Assembly (NCBI GenBank): GCA_934307335.1 | Contig: CAKRCL010000001.1 | Location: 28,942 to 92,941, forward strand | Direction of reading: 5' to 3' | DNA: 64,000 bases | Source: an uncultured Dorea sp. | Lineage (GTDB): Bacteria; Bacillota; Clostridia; Lachnospirales; Lachnospiraceae | In this document: one piece after another, positions 46,222-51,707 of the stretch | Numbering within the stretch: position 1 is the first letter of the stretch | How the letters are laid out: each line of letters opens with the position of its first letter | Notes under the pieces: model-generated | Told to the model about the DNA's origin: nothing | The model's database searches: none | Seen by the model: the letters and a program-made list of their open reading frames with translations, nothing else | Program-made: the position numbers and the translations under genes

Positions 46222-46500
46222 TTACTTTACATATAATCTTCTGTACTGACTAATTCGCTGATATTCTGCCAGCGATCCGAGATCTGCTTCAAGTCGCTTT
46301 GTGTCGACTGTACGGCGTTCACAAGTGGATAATTTAATAGTGAAGTCTTTGCCGGTTTCTGCAAGTTTTTCATTGAGATCCATGTAACCGATAATCTCAC
46401 GCTCAATATCTTTGAGCTGTTCTTCAAGATCCTCTTTCAGTGCTTTTAAACTTCGGTAATCTGCTATAACCTTTTCAAGTTCGTTCATTGTTCTACACAT
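46222..46500 (-). CDS. Small coiled-coil phage-type protein
   Basis: 92 residues; GGAAGGAC before ATG, with a second ATG four codons on. Coiled coil: NELEKVIADYRSLKALKEDL then EEQLKDIEREIIGYMD, then a C-terminal KLSTCERRTVDTKRLEADLG. Reminiscent of small coiled-coil proteins in phage early regions, but I cannot name the family. Member of the minus operon under the repressor-controlled promoter. Confidence 0.6.
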   Translation of the reverse strand: MCRTMNELEKVIADYRSLKALKEDLEEQLKDIEREIIGYMDLNEKLAETGKDFTIKLSTCERRTVDTKRLEADLGSLAEYQRISQYRRLYVK

Positions 46501-46519
46501 TTGTTTGTCCTTCCTTTCC

Positions 46520-46687
46520 TTATAAGATAGAAGCTAATGCAATGACCTGGGATTCTGATAAGTGATCCATCACACACTCATCGCCCTTGTAAAGCTCATA
46601 TTCATTTGTAAATGTTCCGTAGAATGCATCGAACTGATTCATAATGAAGTAACCTTTATTGTTTAACGTTCTTTCTGCTTCCTTCAT
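46520..46687 (-). CDS. Small unknown protein, 55 residues
   Basis: ATG at 46,687 preceded by a perfect AGGAGG at 7-8 nt. Sequence MKEAERTLNNKGYFIMNQFD ... CVMDHLSESQVIALASIL. No motif recognised. It stands 19 nt before the coiled-coil gene in the minus operon, and its strong ribosome site makes it very likely real. Confidence 0.7.
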   Translation of the reverse strand: MKEAERTLNNKGYFIMNQFDAFYGTFTNEYELYKGDECVMDHLSESQVIALASIL

Positions 46688-46699
46688 TTTGTTAGCCTC

Positions 46700-46762
46700 C
46701 TAATTCTTTAAGGTAGCAGCAGCCCCGGCAGGTCTTAAAGCTATCTTAGGTATCTTGACCAT
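46700..46762 (-). CDS. Possible 20-residue leader peptide
   Basis: ATG at 46,762 after AAGGGG; MVKIPKIALRPAGAAATLKN, stop 12 nt before the AUG-side of the next gene's AGGAGG. The 3' half of this frame forms a CTTTAAG/CTTAAAG stem over GC-rich DNA. It may be a leader peptide for the operon; translation is not shown. Confidence 0.3.
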   Translation of the reverse strand: MVKIPKIALRPAGAAATLKN

Positions 46763-46869
46763 CTCATTATCCCCTTACCCTTGCCCAGTGTTACGTTGGT
46801 GTCTCTGGTACGCTTTCGCCACTTCATTTTCACCCTTCGCTGTTGCTCTGTTGTTTTGTTTGTGACTTT

Positions 46870-46998
46870 AGTATATCACCGATAACGGTGAAAAGCAAGA
46901 GAAAATTCACCGAAATAAGTGACAAAAAAGAAGTCACCGAAAACAGTGAAATATTGTGCAGTATGTCAATAGACAATCACCGATAACGGTGATATTAT
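46870..46998. promoter_or_regulatory. Divergent promoter pair with four 16-bp operators (lysogeny-type switch)
   Basis: Operators: TCACCGATAACGGTGA (46876-46891), TCACCGAAATAAGTGA (46907-46922), TCACCGAAAACAGTGA (46934-46949), TCACCGATAACGGTGA (46977-46992). The leftmost fills the 17-bp spacer of the minus promoter TTGCTT (46893-46898)/TATACT (46870-46875). The rightmost fills the 17-bp spacer of the plus promoter TAGACA (46970-46975)/TATTAT (46993-46998). A bound repressor would shut both directions at once. Confidence 0.85.
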
Positions 46999-47033
46999 AA
47001 TATCAAGATAAAGATAGGAAGGGGAAAACAAAC

Positions 47034-47504
47034 ATGACATACTTCAAAAATATTAGAACATTAGAGGAACTCAGAAAAGAATATAAAAGACTGGTTAAAG
47101 AGAATCATCCAGACAACGGCGGTTCTGAGGACATCATAAAGATTATAAATGTAGAATATGAGATCAGCTTTCATATATTAGAAAAGACTGATGCAGCTTC
47201 TTCTAATAAATATAATATGAAAGAAGATGAAATGTTAAGAGCCGTTATCAATGCGATTATCAATCTGAATATTGAAATTGAAATCTGTGGTTCTTGGATC
47301 TGGGTTTCCGGCAGCACATACAGTTGCAAAGATGATTTAAAAAATAACGGATTCCACTGGGCAAGCAAGAAAAAGATGTGGTTCTGGCACGATCCAGAAG
47401 CCCCGGTTAAAAGCAACGGCAAGACATCCATGAACGACATCCGCACCAAATACGGATCAGAAGTTATAAAATCTGCCACAACACAAATGTTCATATCTGC
47501 ATAA
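47034..47504 (+). CDS. J-domain-like protein of phage/plasmid type
   Basis: 156 residues; GGAAGGGG before ATG. Residues 8-50 form a DnaJ-like helical hairpin with HPDNGGS in place of HPD-x (YKRLVKENHPDNGGSEDI). The C-terminal half has WIWVSGSTY and NNGFHWASKKKMWFWHDPEA, a block seen in small J-domain proteins of Firmicute mobile elements. First gene of the rightward operator-controlled transcript, and the only one before a terminator, so probably the early rightward product. Confidence 0.75.
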   Translation: MTYFKNIRTLEELRKEYKRLVKENHPDNGGSEDIIKIINVEYEISFHILEKTDAASSNKYNMKEDEMLRAVINAIINLNIEIEICGSWIWVSGSTYSCKDDLKNNGFHWASKKKMWFWHDPEAPVKSNGKTSMNDIRTKYGSEVIKSATTQMFISA

Positions 47505-47510
47505 GAATAG

Positions 47511-47534
47511 AGGGCGAAAGCCCTTTATTTTTTT
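47511..47534 (+). terminator. Terminator after the J-domain gene
   Basis: AGGGC-GAAA-GCCCT with a GAAA tetraloop, then TTTATTTTTTT. Confidence 0.9.
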
Positions 47535-47653
47535 GATATGTGAAATGGTGTGAGAGTATTTTGGTTGAAAAGGACTATCAATTTCTCATTCTATAGTTAT
47601 TTTTTTGTAATCGAACTACTAAAAGTACACAATAAAACCCGTAATACAATAAA

Positions 47654-47667
47654 AGAACAAATGTTCG
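47654..47667. promoter_or_regulatory. LexA-like SOS box inside the element
   Basis: AGAACAAATGTTCG differs at one position from CGAAC-N4-GTTCG, the box present perfectly at recA. It stands in a 484-bp gene-free stretch (47505-47988) between the J-domain and resolvase genes; apart from this box and the repeats at 47,862 I see nothing else there. Confidence 0.5.
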
Positions 47668-47861
47668 ACAATGAAAGCGGATATAAAACATAGTAATATA
47701 GTAGGAAAAAGAATGTTTTCGGTTGAATCTTGCGACTTTTCTATATTGTGTATCAAAAAATCTTGTAATAATTCATGCTGTATGTTCTTGTGTTGTTTCT
47801 GTACTCTTTGATAAGCTAGATATAACAGGCGGTTTGGCAGCAGTAGTTATAAATGTAGGTG

Positions 47862-47974
47862 TTTCATAACTTAAAAGTATTGACACTGGTTTCATAACAT
47901 GGTATCATAAGTGCATAAGATAGTACCAAAACTTAGTGTCATAAATAAAAGTTTCAAAACATGGTGTCATAAGT
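47862..47974 (+). repeat. Res-like / iteron array upstream of the serine recombinase
   Basis: Repeats of the type T-TCATAA: 47862, 47890, 47903, 47924, 47937, 47952, 47965. Six form three pairs with a constant 13-bp offset; pairs start at 47890, 47924 and 47952, i.e. 34 and 28 bp apart. Two pairs share 24-bp units such as GTTTCAAAACATGGTGTCAT. The array abuts the ribosome site of the recombinase, as resolvase sites do. Confidence 0.6.
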
Positions 47975-47988
47975 AAAGGAGGATCACA

Positions 47989-48579
47989 ATGATTTTTGGT
48001 TATGCGAGAGTAAGCACAAAGGGGCAAGCAAAGGACGGTAACAGCTTAGAAGCACAAGAGAAAGCATTGACTGCTGCCGGAGCAACACAGATATATAAAG
48101 ATGCATTCACAGGAACAAAGAAAGAAAGACCTGAACTAAGTAAACTGTTAGCAGTAGTTAAAAAGGGAGATAAGATAGTAGTTACTAAGCTAGACCGAAT
48201 AGCAAGGTCAGCCATTCAAGGAATGGAAATGATAGATGATCTACTGTCAAAGGGTGTATCTGTTCATATCCTGAACATGGGAGAATTAAATAATACGCCA
48301 TCTGGTAAGCTGATCCGCAATATCTTCTTAGCTTTCGCAGAATTTGAAAGAGATATGATCGTTGACAGAACACAAGAAGGAAAGGCAGTTGCAAAAGCAA
48401 ATGCACAGGCAAAGGGCGAAAAATTCATTGAAGGAAGACCAGAAAAATTTGATGCTATGCAGATTGAAAACGCTTTGAATTTGCTCGAAACACATTCATA
48501 TGCCCAGGTTGTTAAGCTAACAGGCATAAGCAAAAGTACATTGATTAGAGCAAAGAAAAGAAAGGAATCTGGGGAATAA
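47989..48579 (+). CDS. Serine recombinase, small resolvase/invertase type
   Basis: 196 residues; AAAGGAGG before ATG. Catalytic Ser9 in [10 protein letters not shown]; conserved [19 protein letters not shown] and [18 protein letters not shown]-terminal HTH ([19 protein letters not shown]). Resolves or inverts DNA at dimer sites such as the repeat array just upstream, which may also autoregulate it. In a circular or multimeric element form it would resolve dimers. No invertible cassette with inverted sites was seen. Confidence 0.92.
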   Translation: MIFGYARVSTKGQAKDGNSLEAQEKALTAAGATQIYKDAFTGTKKERPELSKLLAVVKKGDKIVVTKLDRIARSAIQGMEMIDDLLSKGVSVHILNMGELNNTPSGKLIRNIFLAFAEFERDMIVDRTQEGKAVAKANAQAKGEKFIEGRPEKFDAMQIENALNLLETHSYAQVVKLTGISKSTLIRAKKRKESGE

Positions 48580-48587
48580 TCCGGGGA

Positions 48588-48618
48588 GAGCCTTGTGGAA
48601 ACACAGGGTTCTTTTTTT
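48588..48618 (+). terminator. Terminator after the recombinase
   Basis: GAGCCTTGTG-GAAA-CACAGGGTTC, with G-U pairs, followed by TTTTTTT. Confidence 0.85.
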
Positions 48619-48664
48619 GCCTGGAAAAAATTTTGTAGAAAATTATTTTTGAAGGGTGGGGGCT

Positions 48665-49078
48665 ATGTTTACATTTTTGAAGCGTTTTCATTCATTTCTA
48701 ATCTGCTTCGAGGTCTTTCTCACTCTCAAACCCCAATTATACAACTCGAACATGATTCAAATAAAAAACTACCATTTATATAAGAAGAAAGACAGTTTTG
48801 TTGTTGAGCCGGATGAGCCGGTACGATGTAGTTGTGGTGGCAAAGTAATTAAGCGTGGAAGCAAGGGCAGATATATCATAAATAATGAAGGTGTGCGCAA
48901 TCGCTACATATTAAAAAGGGTGTATTGTCCGGCATGTAATAAATTGCATATGGTTGTGCCAGATTTTATAAAGCCATATAAGCATTATGATAAGAATGTG
49001 ATAGATAGCGTGCGAAATAATACAAACAAATGTTCTGCTGCCGATAATGCCACTTTGTACCGTTGGAAAAAGTTATAA
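48665..49078 (+). CDS. Zinc-ribbon protein, DUF6431-like
   Basis: About 137 residues from ATG 48,665 (AAGGGTGGGGG upstream; start uncertain, the first 30 residues are unlike the rest). Zinc knuckle: VRCSCGGKVIKRGSKGRYII ... RVYCPACNKLHMVVPDFIKPYKHY, the pattern of N-terminal zinc domains of transposase-like proteins followed by a conserved PDF-PYK-Y. C-terminus short, NATLYRWKKL. I infer a DNA-binding regulator, possibly of the secreted pair that follows. Confidence 0.55.
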   Translation: MFTFLKRFHSFLICFEVFLTLKPQLYNSNMIQIKNYHLYKKKDSFVVEPDEPVRCSCGGKVIKRGSKGRYIINNEGVRNRYILKRVYCPACNKLHMVVPDFIKPYKHYDKNVIDSVRNNTNKCSAADNATLYRWKKL

Positions 49079-49141
49079 ATGCACCCACTTTGCATATAGA
49101 TTTGATTGAAAAATTGATAGACTAATGACAGGAGGAACGAC

Positions 49142-49618
49142 ATGAAGAAACGAAAGATTTGTATAGTTGTAGTGTTGCTCTTGTTGTGCGGTTTTATCTT
49201 ATGTTTTTTCTTTGGTCGGTCTGATGATGATAAGAGTCTGCTGCCAACTGACGGAATTGCTGTAGAGTGGGATGGTGAGCAAAAATTACCAACTGGGGTA
49301 AAGACAGATGAGAAAACGATTAAGATTCCTGGTATCGGTTCACTTACATTTATTGCCAACCAAAAAGAACAGAAAGTGAATTTTTATAATCCTAAAGAAA
49401 ATGATTGTCTTTTTCGCATGACTTTATATGTGGATAACGAACAATATTGGCAATCGGGCTATGTTGATCCAGGCAAAGGGTATTATGATATTACACTTGA
49501 TGATACTTTGGAATCTGGCGATTATAGCGGAGCTTTGCTGATTGAATGTTTTAGGGATGAAGGTACAGCGTTAAACAATGCAAGAGTGGAATTTGATTTG
49601 AAGGTGGTGGAAGAATGA
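49142..49618 (+). CDS. Secreted or membrane-anchored protein of unknown function
   Basis: 158 residues; AGGAGG before ATG. N-terminal membrane segment (KICIVVVLLLLCGFILCFFF), then an extracellular beta-rich domain with SLTFIANQKEQKVNFYNPKE, YWQSGYVDPGKGYYDITL and EFDLKVVEE. No LPXTG or lipobox. The next gene begins inside its last codons (ATGA overlap), so the two products are made together and may form a surface complex. Confidence 0.65.
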   Translation: MKKRKICIVVVLLLLCGFILCFFFGRSDDDKSLLPTDGIAVEWDGEQKLPTGVKTDEKTIKIPGIGSLTFIANQKEQKVNFYNPKENDCLFRMTLYVDNEQYWQSGYVDPGKGYYDITLDDTLESGDYSGALLIECFRDEGTALNNARVEFDLKVVEE

Positions 49619-50061
49619 GAAAGAAGTTAATAGGAATGATGATAGCTTGTGTCTTGTTGATTGGTTCTGTTATGCCTGTATCTGCAACAGAAGTAAGAGT
49701 TGACGGACAGAGCGTAGATGTTCAGGTAGAACATGACAATAAAAGCTCATTTTGTATAAACATTCCAGAAAGTATTTATTTGGATGATAGCACAGGATAT
49801 TATTTTACAGCAAGTTTGATGAATATTACATCATCAGAAAGAGTATGTGTATATGCAAATGAAAAAACTATTTCGATGCATAATGAAGCTGGTGATCCAG
49901 GCACATTATACTTATATGGTGCTGATAATGGTGCGGTAGCTAATTTTGAGACGGGGCAGATGCAATCAAATACACCAATGTATAGCTCATTTGATGCAGT
50001 TTCGGCAGGTCATTATACGGGTACAGCTACATTTGTAATTCGGCTTGAATCAAAAAACTGA
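49615..50061 (+). CDS. Secreted beta-rich protein of unknown function
   Basis: 148 residues with a clear signal peptide (MRKKLIGMMIACVLLIGSVM, cleavage after VSA). Mature part is all-beta: FCINIPESIYLDDSTGYYFT, then RVCVYANEKTISMHNEAG and ends ATFVIRLESKN. The pattern IP-x-I-x-L-D and a Tyr-rich strand recalls small secreted fibre or adhesin subunits of gut Firmicutes, but the function is not known. Coupled to the preceding gene. Confidence 0.65.
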   Translation: MRKKLIGMMIACVLLIGSVMPVSATEVRVDGQSVDVQVEHDNKSSFCINIPESIYLDDSTGYYFTASLMNITSSERVCVYANEKTISMHNEAGDPGTLYLYGADNGAVANFETGQMQSNTPMYSSFDAVSAGHYTGTATFVIRLESKN

Positions 50062-50081
50062 ATAATTTCAAATAAATTGAG

Positions 50082-50105
50082 GGCGTGCCGATGGGTGCGC
50101 CTTTT
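50082..50105 (+). terminator. Weak terminator after the secreted pair
   Basis: GGCG (50082-50085) and CGCC (50098-50101) with further internal G-C pairs, then TTTT. Confidence 0.45.
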
Positions 50106-50141
50106 GAATATTACTTATTGAAAATTGGTTTCCAACATCTC

Positions 50142-50301
50142 TTGACAAATTTGGAAAATGCGATAAAATGAGGGCAAATAAAGCGAAAGAATTCAAAACG
50201 CAATGTAATATTACATAACAACCTATAAAAAAAAGGTGAGGAACACAACTTTAGAAAATTCCTTTTTTGACGGTTGTATTTTTATACCTTTTTTGGAAAG
50301 G
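50142..50301 (+). promoter_or_regulatory. Promoter P3 of the triplicated set, with attenuator-like leader
   Basis: TTGACA (50142-50147), 16-bp spacer, TAAAAT (50164-50169). Leader: ACAACC (50218-50223) pairs with GGTTGT (50272-50277) and inner AGGAA/TTCCT, followed by ATTTTTAT. Alternatively AAAAAAGGT pairs with ACCTTTTTT (50286-50294), which excludes the first fold. A palindrome ATGTAATATTACAT precedes them. Confidence 0.65.
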
Positions 50302-50311
50302 TTATTAAAAA

Positions 50312-50641
50312 ATGGAAGAAAATTTAATTGATAAAGTAAAAGGATTGATGTGTGAAAATAATTATGCTACAATGTCGAAAGAGAGCTTGATAGAAAGATG
50401 TCAATCTCAGGATAACATCTTCAAGCAATTGATTGATAACATAAAACTGAATAATAGTGTCATGCTTGGTAAAAGTGATATTATGCAGATATATCACTGT
50501 GAGAGCAATAAAGCCCTTAAAATATTGAAAGTGATGTTTAACATGGGTTACGGGAGCAAGATTGGAAAAGAATATTATGCTTCAAAGCAGTCACATGATG
50601 CTTTTATCAAAGATATGGCAGGGAAAGAGGTATTTATATAA
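50312..50641 (+). CDS. Probable excisionase-type winged-helix protein
   Basis: 109 residues; GGAAAGG upstream of the ATG. The C-terminal 65 residues read like the small MerR/Xis-like winged helix of element-encoded DNA-binding proteins: VMLGKSDIMQIYHCESNKAL, then MGYGSKIGKEYYASK and IKDMAGKEVFI. Lies 100 nt from attR and just before the right arm-type repeats, the expected place of a recombination directionality factor. Expressed from P3 through an attenuator. The assignment is by pattern and location. Confidence 0.55.
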   Translation: MEENLIDKVKGLMCENNYATMSKESLIERCQSQDNIFKQLIDNIKLNNSVMLGKSDIMQIYHCESNKALKILKVMFNMGYGSKIGKEYYASKQSHDAFIKDMAGKEVFI

Positions 50642-50660
50642 TGTTTAGAGATATTTCAAA

Positions 50661-50683
50661 TATCACTTTTAAATATCACTTTT
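50661..50683 (+). repeat. Integrase arm-type repeats, right end
   Basis: TATCACTTTTAAATATCACT (first 20 bases) holds two direct copies of TATCACTTT, matching the left-end pair at 27,674 in sequence, spacing and orientation. Confidence 0.7.
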
Positions 50684-50742
50684 GCGACAGAGGGAGCTAA
50701 GAATGCCTAGATTACGGGATAAAATGAACGACTTATGTATAG

Positions 50743-50758
50743 TTGTAAATTACAAGTA
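50743..50758 (+). other. attR core repeat, displaced tpiA 3' end
   Basis: TTGTAAATTACAAGTA, 14/16 identical to attL. Read in the tpiA frame it gives VNYK followed by TAG, i.e. the original end of host tpiA. Confidence 0.8.
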
Positions 50759-50767
50759 GAACTTTGG

Positions 50768-50805
50768 ATCGCAGGGGGCGGGGATCTGGCTTCCTGCGAT
50801 TTTTC
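50768..50805 (+). terminator. Native tpiA terminator, separated from its gene
   Basis: ATCGCAGG (50768-50775) pairs with CCTGCGAT (50793-50800), followed by TTTTCTC. Sits 9 nt after the displaced tpiA stop codon, as expected for the original host arrangement. Confidence 0.88.
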
Positions 50806-50865
50806 TCTTAGTAAGCAGATGGCATTCTGGGATTGCATATTTTACTGAGAGAGGAGGATGATATT

Positions 50866-51705
50866 ATGATATATAAAGAAATACCGATTCAAGTAGAGGG
50901 ATCTGATGCGACAAGTCGTGCACAATTCTATATTTTAGATACACTTCCGGATGAGATGAAGATACAAAAACGCCCGATCATTTTAATATGTCCGGGAGGA
51001 GGATATCATAAAGTCAGTTATCGGGAAGGTGAGCCGCTTGCCATGCATTTTCTAAATCTTGGTTATCATGCATGTGTGTTACAGTATTCGGTATCACCGG
51101 AAGCGTTCTATCCGACACAGCTTTTGGAGGTTACGGAAACAGTCAGACAGATTCATGAGCATGCAAAAGAGTGGCATGTTGATACAGCAAAGATTGTTTT
51201 GGCGGGAGCCTCTGCAGGCGGTCACTTAGCGGCCAATTATTGTGCCTTTTGGAAACGGGAATTTTTAGTCGAAAAAAGTGGAATGCAAAGACAGATGTTA
51301 AAACCGAAAGGATTGATTCTTTGTTATCCGGTCATCACTTCAGATCCCCAATATGCGCATATGCCAAGCTTTCAGAATCTTCTGGGAGATACAGTGGAGG
51401 AGGAAGCTAAGAATCTGTCTCTGGATCATCAGATTACAGATTCCATGCCACCGTGTTTTATCTGGCACACTGCAACGGATCAGACAGTACCACTGCCAAA
51501 TTCATTACTTTTGGCAATGGCTTTATGGAAAGCAAAGATTCCTGTGGAGCTGCATATCTATCCAGAAGGTGAACATGGACTCAGCCTTGCAAATGAGCTG
51601 GTTGAACGTTTGGATGGAAGAGGTGTTCAGGAAGAATGCACGAGCTGGCTTCCACTTGTTGATACATGGCTTGACAGACTTATGAAGAAAGAAGGAGAAG
51701 AATAA
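50866..51705 (+). CDS. Alpha/beta hydrolase, carbohydrate-esterase-like
   Basis: 279 residues from ATG 50,866 (GAGGAGG at 8 nt). Alpha/beta hydrolase with oxyanion PGGGYHKVS, nucleophile Ser in GASAGGHLAANY, acid Asp in TATDQTVP and His in EGEHGLS. Closest in pattern to the acetyl-xylan esterase/BD-FAE group, which removes acetyl groups from plant or host sugars. Cytoplasmic (no signal). Two nt before gpmI, hence in one operon with a glycolytic gene. Confidence 0.85.
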   Translation: MIYKEIPIQVEGSDATSRAQFYILDTLPDEMKIQKRPIILICPGGGYHKVSYREGEPLAMHFLNLGYHACVLQYSVSPEAFYPTQLLEVTETVRQIHEHAKEWHVDTAKIVLAGASAGGHLAANYCAFWKREFLVEKSGMQRQMLKPKGLILCYPVITSDPQYAHMPSFQNLLGDTVEEEAKNLSLDHQITDSMPPCFIWHTATDQTVPLPNSLLLAMALWKAKIPVELHIYPEGEHGLSLANELVERLDGRGVQEECTSWLPLVDTWLDRLMKKEGEE

Positions 51706-51707
51706 TA

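Larger units (their letters stand above)
27555..50743 (+). mobile_element. 23-kb integrative element with phage-tail module inserted in tpiA
   Basis: Bounded by the attL/attR repeats. Contains integrase, excisionase-like protein, XRE repressor with operators, serine resolvase, phage-tail module, many small genes, and a cargo of secreted proteins. No relaxase, conjugation, terminase, portal, capsid or lysis gene was found among its frames. Flanking host genes (tpiA and the hydrolase/gpmI pair) continue the glycolytic layout on either side. Best read as a phage satellite or defective/tail-only prophage. Confidence 0.85.

Noticed and set aside
46741-46827. Basic 28-residue frame on the minus strand
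   Set aside because: Ribosome site weak and frame overlaps the better 20-residue candidate; kept only as a remark.
47780-47824. 14-residue hydrophobic peptide (MLYVLVLFLYSLIS)
   Set aside because: No ribosome site and no context.
27555-50743. Conjugative element (ICE/Tn916-like)
   Set aside because: The integrase type and arm repeats suggest it, but no relaxase, coupling protein, VirB4-like ATPase or oriT-linked genes are present.
50703-50759. 18-residue frame with GGGAG upstream, ending VNYK-stop
   Set aside because: Its end is the displaced tpiA tail created by integration; probably a chance frame, though it has a plausible ribosome site.
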